A stretch of DNA of 64,000 nucleotides, taken from assembly GCA_949775045.1 (NCBI GenBank), contig OX459104.1, positions 16,828,226 through 16,892,225 of the forward strand, in the 5' to 3' direction. The translations under genes were made by a program, and so were the position numbers. Source of the stretch: Metridium senile (lineage: Eukaryota; Cnidaria; Anthozoa; Actiniaria; Metridiidae). Positions 35,470 through 45,364 of the stretch are shown here, piece after piece (position 1 is the stretch's first letter; each line of letters opens with the position of its first letter). The notes under the pieces were generated by a model, which worked only from the letters and a program-made list of their open reading frames with translations, was not told the DNA's origin and searched no databases.

Positions 35470-36120
35470 AATACAGGTTGCCCAAGCGATTTCAAGAACA
35501 AATATTATGTAGTTGAAACTTATGCACTTATTATTGGCTGGTTAATATGAAAATATATCTGAATTGAAATAGCAGGTCATTTCACCCCCATCCTCCCGGT
35601 CAGGTTTAATTTTGAAATCGTGAGATCTTTCCCAGTCAACGGTTAACTATGACAGCCATTATCTATACAGGAAAAATGGCGGATTTCGTAGTCGTTTTGT
35701 TGCAGGTTTTGGAGGGCTCACAGCTTAGTTACATGAGCTGGTTCGAAGAATTTGGTATGAATAAGAAACAACCAAACAACCCTGCCATAGCCATGTGGAA
35801 GGATGTTTGGAAAGGAATTGAAGTAGACTGAAATAGACTGGATTGGAATCGAGTTGGTGCCACAAGCGTCCAACCTTGTCATATTGTTAGAAAGGGGATG
35901 TACATTAGCTGGCACTTCCCAAGTTTGGTAAAATAACAATACAAGATCGAATCCATACAAAACAGGTAAACTTTATAAATTTTTCAGTATTTCTATTGAA
36001 AATACCGTGTTCGAAATTCAATTCTCATTACTGATTCTACGCTTGGGCTACCTGTACAGTGTCTTGTTTGACTCTAGGTGAAAATCTGCTGTGGGAGGGT
36101 GGTAGGGGATGATTCTTCTG
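35470..36120 (+). mobile_element. Dispersed ~650-bp repeat, copy 2
   Basis: Second copy of the repeat at 10297-11000, same orientation, diverged but collinear, ending shortly after GGGGATGATT. The 60-codon frame near 35649 is not shared with copy 1 and is not called. Confidence 0.75.
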
Positions 36121-36494
36121 AGTTTAATCCAAGTATTTGAGCCTCAGTGTGGGAATATTGTTACTTTTTCTAGTTTTCTTTTTTCTCAACTCTTTTTCTT
36201 TCATGAATATTTCTTCATTTTTAATTCAAGCATTTAATTCTTCATTCTTTCTTGAGCACCAGTTTTGCAACGTTACATAAATCGCATTATTATAGATTAT
36301 ACAGTGTGTTATAGGGATTTCGCACACTACCTATAAATCGTATCACACACGTGTCTGGTGTTGATATTTCTATTTATCACACGTGTCTATGTTTTCAACA
36401 TTTTGAAATAATTTCTTCTAAATATCAAGTTGAACACTCGAAGATAAATTTCATATCCCGCACGTCCATGTATTAATCTTCATTTACTGCGCAT

Positions 36495-36965
36495 GCTCGT
36501 AGAATGCGTAGTAATTGATTATAGCTGTGTACATTGACAGAACGTTGGGTTAAATTTTCCACTTTATTTTAATTAATTTTAATGATATACTTTTCGCTTT
36601 ATTTCAACATTTTTTAATGTATTTGAATACAATTTAATTTTAGCAATGTCACTAAAAGTATATGCGTATAGAACACGCAATAAGTGATTGGTTCTTGGAC
36701 GGGATTGACTACTTTTTCATCGTTATTTTATTACATTTCATGATATATTTTTCGCTTTATTTCAACTTATTTTAACGTGTTTGATTACAATCTAATAATG
36801 GGTATATATCACTCGATAAAGCTGCTTTTTATATATGCTCGTAGAACGTGCAATAAGAGATTGGCGTTTGAACGGGATTGATATTACAATTTCCTCTTTA
36901 TTTTAATGATATAATTTTCGCTTTATTGCAACTTCTTTTAATATATATGGCTAAAACTTGGTTAT
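36495..36965 (+). repeat. Three diverged ~160-bp tandem copies
   Basis: TTTTCGCTTTATTTCAAC recurs at about 36592, 36748 and 36914. Companion blocks CTCGTAGAA(T/C)G(C/T)G and AACGGGATTGA fall at the same spacing. Non-coding. Confidence 0.7.
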
Positions 36966-37299
36966 GTATCATAGTTGATATGGTTAATTAATGTGGTTCA
37001 ATAATAGTACCACGCTGAAGTTAGCAGCCTATTCAACATGAGTTCCAAAATGGCGTCGTTCGAGAGAGTTGTTTCTTATGTTAACCCTCTATAAATACGT
37101 CCTTAAAATGAGTTTACATTAAAAGGTTCTATGGTAATTGCACAACAAAAGCTTTCTGCTGCTCTATCAGCTGCTATAAATAAAGAATAAAAACAAAACG
37201 CAAATGATTAAAAGTAACCGGAATCGTCGCTGTCTCGAGGCGCCATTTTGGAGCTCTTCGTTTTGACAAACAATCCTTTGCGCGCTTCGATGCAAGATC

Positions 37300-37427
37300 A
37301 CCTGGTTCAGTCACAGTTACAACCGTCTTACATCATCAACACCAACAGCATAATGATAATTATCATCACGGTTACCATCACCATCATCATTATCATCATC
37401 GATCATCATCATCATCATCACCATCAC

Positions 37428-37491
<64 letters not shown>

Positions 37492-37845
37492 GTGATCATT
37501 ATCCTCACGCCTAAACCTTGCAACACTTATCCGATACATGTACTTCAGTCACAGTTACAACAACATCAACATCAACATCAACAACAACAACAACATAATA
37601 ATTATTAACATCATCATCATCATCATCATCATTATCATCATCACCATCATTACCATCCTAACGCCTAAACCTTGCAACCCTTATCCGATACATGTACTTC
37701 AGTCACAATTACAACAACATCAACAACAACAATAACATAATAATAATAATTATTAACATCATCATCATCACCATCATCATCATCATTATCATCGTCACCA
37801 TCATCATCATTATCGTCACCATCATCATTATTATCATTCTAACGC
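37300..37845 (-). repeat. Tandem duplications of the GPCR 3' coding end, separated by (ATC)n tracts
   Basis: Two further copies of the terminal ~16 codons of the upstream GPCR, stop included, lie at 37511-37550 (reads VVTVTEVHVSDKCCKV*) and 37665-37710 (reads VVIVTEVHVSDKGCKV*). The genuine end reads VVTVTDVHVSDKGCEV*. A fourth partial copy begins near 37307. They are separated by ATC/AAC trinucleotide runs. The copies are in the same orientation as the gene. Confidence 0.85.
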
Positions 37846-40800
37846 CTAAACCTCACAACCCTTATCCGATACATGTACATCAGTCACAGTTACAACCGTC
37901 TTGCAGCTTTTCGATATTTGATTGCTTGCAGTTGCCTGACTACTCCTACCACTACCACTACCACTTCCACTACCACTTTTCTTTCCTGAACGTTTACCTC
38001 TGATAAGATCACTATAAAGCTTTCTAGTGCGAGCAGTAAAAGCAAAAGCGATAGCGATGTAAAGACCCTGTAAGCTCTGCAGTATTACAAACATGTAGGA
38101 CAGGACGGGATAGCCAAACGATGCAGCGAAACCGAACACCCATGTGAAGCCCATTAGTGACGCGATGCGGACGTAGACTGCAAACCTGCGGCGACGTTCA
38201 GACTGGTCGATCATGACGTTGACTTGCCTTGAAGAGAAATGATGAAATTGGTAATGATGATGAAAATAATTATCATGATGCATGGGGATGATGATCAAAT
38301 AATGATATGATTCGTATCAAAGATATGCCTATTGTTCTGTTGCAATCTCAACAAAATCTTAAAAAAATAGAAAAAAATCTCGCGCGCTAATCAAAGTCTT
38401 TTGTTACTTCTCACCTACAATACCATATATGGTAATGGCATTGTTTTCATTTTAATCATTGCTATCACTGTCGTTATCATATTATTATTGTCATATTAAT
38501 AAACATCATCATCATAATAATTACTATCACAAATTAACCAGCTCACTATCACATACATCATCGTCACGACCACCACCATCATTATCACACAAATCATATA
38601 ATCATCATCATCATGCACCATCATCATTTAAGACCCATGGTCACTTCCCAGCATGCTTTGAGATTTGGATTTGGATTTGAGTGTTATTATTCAATCGCAG
38701 TCAGTCGTATTACAAGAAAACAAATAAAACAAAACGCTAAACGATTTAGTAAGAGCGTAAATACCCACTCACATCGTAAAATATATCAAAATGTCTGAAT
38801 GTGCGATTTTCATGGTCCACGAAATTCAGTCTTTAAAGCGGTGCATGCTGGTCAGTGACCATTAGTCTTTATAAACTATCTTTATTAGACACTACAATGT
38901 CAATACATATTTACCTTTGTGTGTCTCTGATAGCTTTTACCGTCATGGAAAACATGGCAATATTGAACACGGTGATCAGCGCGGCGGGCAGAAAGAAGAC
39001 GTACAAGTTGGCAAGAGGATCGCCAATCCAACAAATCCCACGTGATCCGTAACCTATGACTACTTTATTGACATTTGAAGTATCCACGGCAACGCAGATT
39101 GACACGAAAAGGAATACGGGAAGCCATCCAACTGCCATATGACGTACGAATTGCTTGCGGTGACGTTGTTTGGCGTCAGCCAATCGGCAATGATTAGATG
39201 TGAACGCCTTCCATGTACTGAACGCGATGATGGCCGTCCACACGAAAGACACTAGAAAGAAGTAGTGAAGAAACATAGCTGTTGCTTTACAAGTGATTGG
39301 TCTTCCTATCTGCCTGCTTCCAAAAGCCCACAGAGTTTGTCCAAGGAGAATGGAAACGCTGAGATTCATGAGGTTCAGTCCTGGAGGTGTTCGCAGCTCA
39401 CTGAACAATGAGTAAGTCACAAGAACAAAGATGAGAGATGTAATTGATATCAGCATACAAATGAAAGTCAATAAGACCAAGACTTCATTGCGTTTCTCTG
39501 ACAATTCACTAAATAGGTCTTTAGGGATGTTCTCGCAGATGAACAAGCTGCCATTTAACCAGGTGTACTGTGAGATATCGTACAATCTTCTTGAAACGTT
39601 TACGAATACAGTTCCATTTTCCAACACGACAAACTCTTCATCGTCCATCTGAACAAATGTCCCAGAACAGTTGGAAATTATTTCTTGGAAGTCACTTATA
39701 CTAATTGTGAAGTCGTCGCTCCAAGAGGGCTTTGTGACCAGAACTTCTCTGCACTTCTTGGTTGAATTGTCATACACTTTGCCTGCTTTGCATGCTGATC
39801 TTGCATTGAGGGAAGTAGCAGGCCCAACTTGGAGGAATACTGTGTTGATACTAGCAACGAATTTTAGTGGTGTATAGCAGGTATTGTTATGCACTAAAAA
39901 AAATAAGAAAATTCTAAGATAAGTGAAAGATGCTTTGAGGTTAAACTAGTGTTGACTGTGTTATACGTTATACCATGATCACCTCGGATTCTTTTGTCTT
40001 CCGATGGGTTTACAAACCCAAATTTTCCTCATTCATACAACATAAGGGAAATTTAGAAGACAAAGAAATCCTTCGTCTTTTACTAAATTTCCCTCTATTT
40101 AATTAATGCAAGGGTCCTCTAAATTTCCCTCATGTTGTATGCATGAGGAAACTGTAGGAGACTATCCCTCGTATAGGAGTGATCTTACACGCAATGGTCC
40201 CTCATTATAACAATCACCAAGACCATTCCTGGATCGCTTCGACCCAGTTGGAAATTCTTAAAAGAAAAGACCCTGTACTACACACAAGTCTATACTCTAA
40301 CACTTGTGGGAATGCCTATGCGCATGCATTGACTACATTGAAGTATAGTATGTCATGCGTGTTTATGCATGCAAACAAACTATAATGAATGCATGGTGGT
40401 ATAATTCGGCATTGTCTCCTTTAACAAATGCAACTATTTCTTAAAGTATGCCGAAAATCAACAGCTTTGTAAAAGTTTATAATTTCAGCTTCTATGAAAA
40501 CTAACATATATTTCCTTTACAGTACTGCGATGTTTAGCTATTTTTATAGAAATCGTACAATAACTTTAAAACGCGACAAGATATAAAAAAAGACAAGGTT
40601 TTAGAGATCAAACTGTGCTCTAAACGATGGCGTTAACAGTTTGTAAGTACAACAAAATCCGGTGTTCCTGCATGGAACTTCTTAAAAATAAGCGTTAAAA
40701 AATAAAAAAATACCAACTAAAAAAACGAGCCGTATTTCTTCAAAACAAATCAAATAGTTCATTTATTCATTTTTAAGAGAATGTATACAGCTTTTATAGG

Positions 40801-41291
40801 GATTACTTTAGCAATTAGCATATCATGCTATGAGGAGTTGATGAACATCGGTCGCGAAGGTCCCCTGATACCTTAAAGGTATAACAAACTACAAAGGCCA
40901 CTTTTAAGCACATACCTTTAGCTTGAATTATGTATAATCCGGTCGCATTCAAAGTAGTTGTGTTCATGGTTGGTTCTGTCGTGTTCACTTGTGGTATCGT
41001 GCTTTGGATTGACGCATTGTTCACTTTCAACAAAGTTATGTTAGACTTTAACACCAGTACTGATTTTTTCAAGTTCAAAACCGTTTTTTCCACTTTGAAT
41101 TTCGTCATATTTGCTTCCTTATCATCAGCTAACGATGTCTTGTTCACGTCCAATAAAGTTTTGTTGGCGTTAGACGCAATTCTTTGTTGTTCAAGGACAT
41201 TACGTTCAGAACTGCAGTCAATAATCAAGCATATAAAAAGCCAACAACGAAAAAAACTAAAATGTCGTTGTAAAAACATAACGGAAATCAT
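37846..41291 (-). CDS. Methuselah-like (secretin-type) seven-transmembrane receptor, 578 aa, three exons
   Basis: Exons 41291-40916, 39893-38915 and 38227-37846 join in phases 1 and 2 with canonical borders. Residues 1-28 are a signal peptide. 29-125 is an Asn-glycosylation-rich stalk with about eight NXT/S sites. 126-260 is a Cys-containing ectodomain (CREVLVTKPSW, WLNGSLFICEN). Seven helices follow at about 262-286, 297-318, 330-353, 377-396, 421-443, 467-488 and 493-515. Family marks are the TM3/ECL2 cysteines (ITCKAT; GICWIGD), and GFTWVFGF in TM6. No GAIN/GPS cleavage motif is visible, which favours Methuselah-like over classical adhesion GPCRs. The tail contains an SGSGSGSGSG linker and ends DVHVSDKGCEV. 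It should act at the plasma membrane through G proteins; the ligand is unknown. Confidence 0.9.
38228..38914 (-). other. Intron 2 of the GPCR gene
   Basis: AT-rich with scattered ATC-rich stretches (38500-38630); no further feature. The acceptor is CTTCAAG and the donor AG|GTAAAT. Confidence 0.7.
40020..40155. repeat. Hairpin element in GPCR intron 1
   Basis: CCTCATTCATACAACATAAGGG and CCCTCATGTTGTATGCATGAGG type blocks are inverted, with AAATTTCCCT inside; arms are about 35 bp. The remainder of intron 1 (39894-40915) is unremarkable AT-rich sequence. Confidence 0.6.
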
Positions 41292-41466
41292 GCCGTGGCT
41301 TTTTAGAGTATGAGGCTCATAATCTATTTCATCTGTTTTTCAAATTCTATTTATGCTATTTAGATCATGAATATTTATCAAACAGCCGGGGGGGACGTCT
41401 TGACTCAGAAATAAAACTTTCGTGTTTGCTTGCCATATGTTTTAAAGGTGAAAATCAACAATACGT

Positions 41467-41607
41467 TTTTGGATGTATATGGTTTCAACGGCGTTTTAAT
41501 TAAGCAAAAATGACCAAGCTGTGACCCTGAAGATGGCGGACAATTTGTCCGAAAGCTTGGTCGTTTTTGTTTAATTAAAACATAGTAGAAACCATATACA
41601 TCCAAAA
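41467..41607. mobile_element. Hairpin MITE upstream of the GPCR gene
   Basis: Arms of about 54 bp (TTGGATGTATATGGTTTC ... GAAACCATATACATCCAA) pair around a GATGGCGGACAATTTGTC loop. It lies 176 bp 5' of the GPCR start codon. Confidence 0.75.
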
Positions 41608-42057
41608 TGTCGATACCTACGTACCAAGAAACGATTGATTTAGTTTTTAAAGTGTTTCAAAACACTAAAAAATTAAACTAACAAAAATGGAAATTTAGGA
41701 TTTCTTTATTTCTTGGAATTTTTAAGGGGATCAAATAAAGTTTTGTGTACCTTATAATTGTCTATTACCCTTTTTAAGGAAAGATTTTGATGCATCATTT
41801 TGTATCTTACAACTCAAATGATAGTTTGTAACGTTTTATTTTTTGATGTGGAAGAAAAAAATAACACATAAAAGAATCTGTGGGATAAATTAAAAGCCTC
41901 AAGGCAAAAAAAAAATAACAATTAAAAGCAAGCATATCTATAACAAATCTCGTTCTTTTATTGTTTTTATTGTAACTCGGTGTAAGCTTAGCTAATGCAA
42001 ATACACGCAGAACTAAACCGAATCGAAAAAAAACATACATTACATTAAGTAGCCCTT

Positions 42058-42760
42058 TCACTCCGACGAAGGTCTAAAGCTCAAAACGTTTGAAAGTTAA
42101 GTTAACATTTTCTTACGGTGTTACAAATTTCATTCTATTACCTATCGTTTATATCAAACACCAACGCAGCCTATACTAGTTTACTCGCTAGTTTCCATTT
42201 AAATTACACTAATATGACTCAGTTGACGTATATATCGTACACGATCATTTCAATGATGTCAATTGTCTATAGCCAGCTGAGTCAAATCCGGACTTTTTCT
42301 CGGTTAAAATACAATTATAAGAATTAAATTTAAGATAATAAAAAGCGAAGATGTATCCGGCAAACATCAGTACGAACCGGACACCTTCATTCACGGTATA
42401 CGAGCTAAAAATATTAACCTGGAAAATTGTTATATTGAACAGCCGCTTATCTATTCATTTGGAAAAACTTGGCCAAGGTCAGCATCAATGGCATAAAAGT
42501 TCATTCGAGGCAACCAAATCTGACAGATCTGGTTCTTTTATGCGGGTTTATATTGTAACTTTTTAGCGGTTTCAACAAGCTTTCAACCGCGACATTTTTA
42601 ATAAAAATGGAAACTAGCGAGTAAACTAGTATAGACTGCATCGGTGTTTGATATAAACGATAGGTAATAGAATGAAATTTGTAACACCGTAATACATGTA
42701 ACTTAACATTACTGAGATTTCGACTCTAAGCCCTTGATCGGAGTCAGAAAGACTTCCAGT
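42058..42760. mobile_element. Inverted pair of short GACGAAGGGCTAAAGC elements
   Basis: 42058-42200 (+) and 42605-42760 (-) share CTCCGA(C/T)(G/C)AAGG, TTACGGTGTTACAAATTTC, ATTACCTATCGTTTATATC and CTAGTTTACTCGCTAGTTTCC. Between them is 400 bp of unique sequence. Other copies lie at 43963, 50340 and 55940. Downstream, 42760-43330 has no clear feature. Confidence 0.75.
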
Positions 42761-43329
42761 AACATTTAGCGGTATTTTTTTTTAAATTGCATAACTTCTG
42801 AAAATCACTTTTTATGCGGGTTTTTACTGTATTTTGTTGAGTTAAGAATCGACTGAGCAGGCCTTTTTAATTCATAACGGTTTTGCAGTATATTTAATTT
42901 AAGGAGTGTTTGTTTAAACTACGCGATGAGCTTTGAGACCCGAGCACTACCCCCTGTCGTGTGACTTCATTACTTGTATTGTGATTCGAAATAAAAGAAT
43001 AAAAATGTTCTTGATCACGCACATTAATGCTTTTTAAGTTTTGCGCCTTTTCATATGAAATTCAAAGTCCACTTCGGCTACTTGAACATTAGTTGAAGTG
43101 GCATGTGTGTTGACAAAATTGAATTGTCCTTTTTTGTGAGAGAAACATTCAATTTGTTCATGTAAAAACTATGTTTATATCAAAAACAAAAAGGATTATT
43201 GTGTCATTCAAATTGAGGTTTTAGATTGAGGTTTCCAAAACACAACCACTACCGGAGTATTAACAAACCTCTCCCCAGTGTGGTTATTATGTGAGGTTGC
43301 TGCACACACTATATCATTTCACTGATCAT

Positions 43330-43810
43330 TTGTGACCATCACTTGCTATCGGAACTGTTCTGCTCACTCCCTATCAATATATACGCTGTGTTTACAACCA
43401 TCACTCTCCGATCAGTGCTCTTCTGTGAGGTTCACTTCACACACACTACACTATACACTCAGTGTTTACAACCATCACTCTCCAATCAGTGCTCTTCTGT
43501 GAGGTTCACTCCACACACTACCACTATACACTAGTACTCAGTATTTACGATCATCACTCTCCAATCAGTGCTCTTCTGTGAGGTTTACTTCACACACACT
43601 ACCACTACACTCAGTATTTACAACCATCCCTCTACATCAGGGCTCTTATGCGTGGCTCACTTCACACACATATATTTCCACTACTTTCAGTCCTTTCAGT
43701 ATTTACATTCATCACTGCCCATCAGGGCTCTTCTGTGACGGGTTCACTGCACACACACATTTCCACTACTTTCAGGCATTCAGTATTTACAATCATCACT
43801 GCCCATTGAG
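43330..43810 (+). repeat. ~75-80-bp minisatellite, about six copies
   Basis: The repeating order is TTTACAACCATCACT, CCAATCAGTGCTCTTCTGTG, AGGTTCACTTCACACAC. Later copies are more diverged. Non-coding. Confidence 0.8.
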
Positions 43811-43962
43811 GCTCAACATTCAATACCTAAAAAAAAGAAAAAGATATAAACCAAAGACACAACTAAATAGAACTTCAATATCATATTTGAAAAACAATTT
43901 AAGCAGCTGAATGATGTAATAATTATGTAAAGAAAAGAGAAAAGAACAACTGTTGCTATTTT

Positions 43963-44292
43963 ACTCCGACGAAGGGCTAAAGCAAGCGCAAGCACAAACA
44001 TGTGAAAACGAGACGTGAATAAGCGCAAGCGCAAACAAACTATTCACTGGTGCCACGCGCAAGCACAAGCGCAAACGCAAGGAAAAAGGAAAATGTTTGA
44101 TATCTTGCGCTTGCGCTTGCGCTTGCGCTTGCGCTTGCGCTTGCGCTTGCGTTATCACTGCGTCAAACGGTTTTCACGACGAAATAAGGTCTCTTGCGCT
44201 TGCGCTTGTGTTTGCGCTTGTGCTTGCGTCGCTAGTGAAAACTAGGCTTAAGACATTAACATTGTTTACGGTGTTATAAATTTCATTATATA
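43963..44292. mobile_element. GACGAAGGGCTAAAGC element split by an AAGCGC hexamer expansion
   Basis: The usual element start (ACTCCGACGAAGGGCTAAAGC, 43962) and end (TTTACGGTGTTATAAATTTC, 44260) are separated by ~250 bp. That insert is built from GCAAGC/GCTTGC hexamers in inverted orientation, forming a large GC-rich stem. Frames such as QAQAQAQ or LRLRLRL are artefacts. Confidence 0.65.
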
Positions 44293-44444
44293 ACCTATAT
44301 CATAAAGAACAACTTCGAATGAAGCTCTCAGTGACTCATAAACACCGTAGCGTGCACTAACAAACAAATAAGTGAGATCACCAAGCCGACAAAGGCTGAG
44401 CTTAGGTCATTGTAATTCTAATTGTAACGTTGTTTAGTTAATTA

Positions 44445-44905
44445 GTTGAACAGTAGAATAAGGTCATGTTTTGAGGTGCTTGAGAATCATCTTATGTTTG
44501 GTAAATTGAGTTTATTCTCTTGGTGTTGCTCTTTGTTTAGGTCGATGATCTGATGATTGATGATTGAACAGTACAGTAGAAAGAGGTCATGTTTTGAGGT
44601 GCTTGAAAATCATCTTATGTTTGGTAAATTGAATTTAATCTCTTCGTGTTGCTCTTTGTTTAGGTCGATCTGATGATTGAACAGAACAGTAGAAAGAAGT
44701 CATGTTTAGAGGTGCTTGAAAATCATCTTATGTTTGGTAAATTGAATTTATTCTCTTGGTGTTGCTCTTTGTTTAGGTCGATCTGATGATTGATGATTGA
44801 ACAGTAGAATAAGGCCATGTTTAGAGGTGCTTGAAAATCATCTTATGTTTGGTAAATTGAATTTATGCTCTTCGTGTTGCTCTTCAGTTTGTTTATATAA
44901 GTCGA
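44445..44905 (+). repeat. ~115-bp tandem repeat, four copies
   Basis: Each copy contains GAGGTGCTTGA(A/G)AATCATC, TTATGTTTGGTAAATTGA and GTGTTGCTCTTTGTTTAGG. Copies are close to identical, so recent. Confidence 0.88.
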
Positions 44906-45009
44906 TCTTATGATTTTACAATCAAAAACACCTTGCTCAACAAAACTTGCAAATCAGGCTTCCCGGCTATTTGGCCATACGTATACCTTGCTTTAATAAA
45001 AAAAATACG

Positions 45010-45295
45010 CTTATTTTAAGAAGGGTTGATGGAGTGAACAGTGAATCGGTCGAACGGCGATTGCACGACCGAAAGGCATTGTGGTTACCCATACAACATA
45101 TCCTAGTGTTTTTTTTTCTGGATTGCTAATCACAGTTTCTTCAATGTTGAGCTTGTCTTTACTATATGGGGCTGGCGTTGTACAGTAAATTCGCTTTCTG
45201 TCATAAAAGATCCATAAATAATCAATATCCAAGACGCACAGTTCCCTTCGGTCGTGCGAATCACCATTCCCCGTTCACTTTTTGAAATAAGTGCA
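45010..45295. mobile_element. MITE of the CACGACCGAAAGG family
   Basis: The ends carry CACGACCGAAAGG / CCTTCGGTCGTGC and an AAAATAAG-like terminus. The interior CCATATAGTAAAGA-type block is shared with 61530-61560 in reverse relation. No coding capacity. Confidence 0.65.
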
Positions 45296-45364
45296 CCTAT
45301 TCCAATAAAGTTAGCCAACTAGAAGCTAGAAAGGTGAGATCGACAAGGATTATGGGTAGATACA

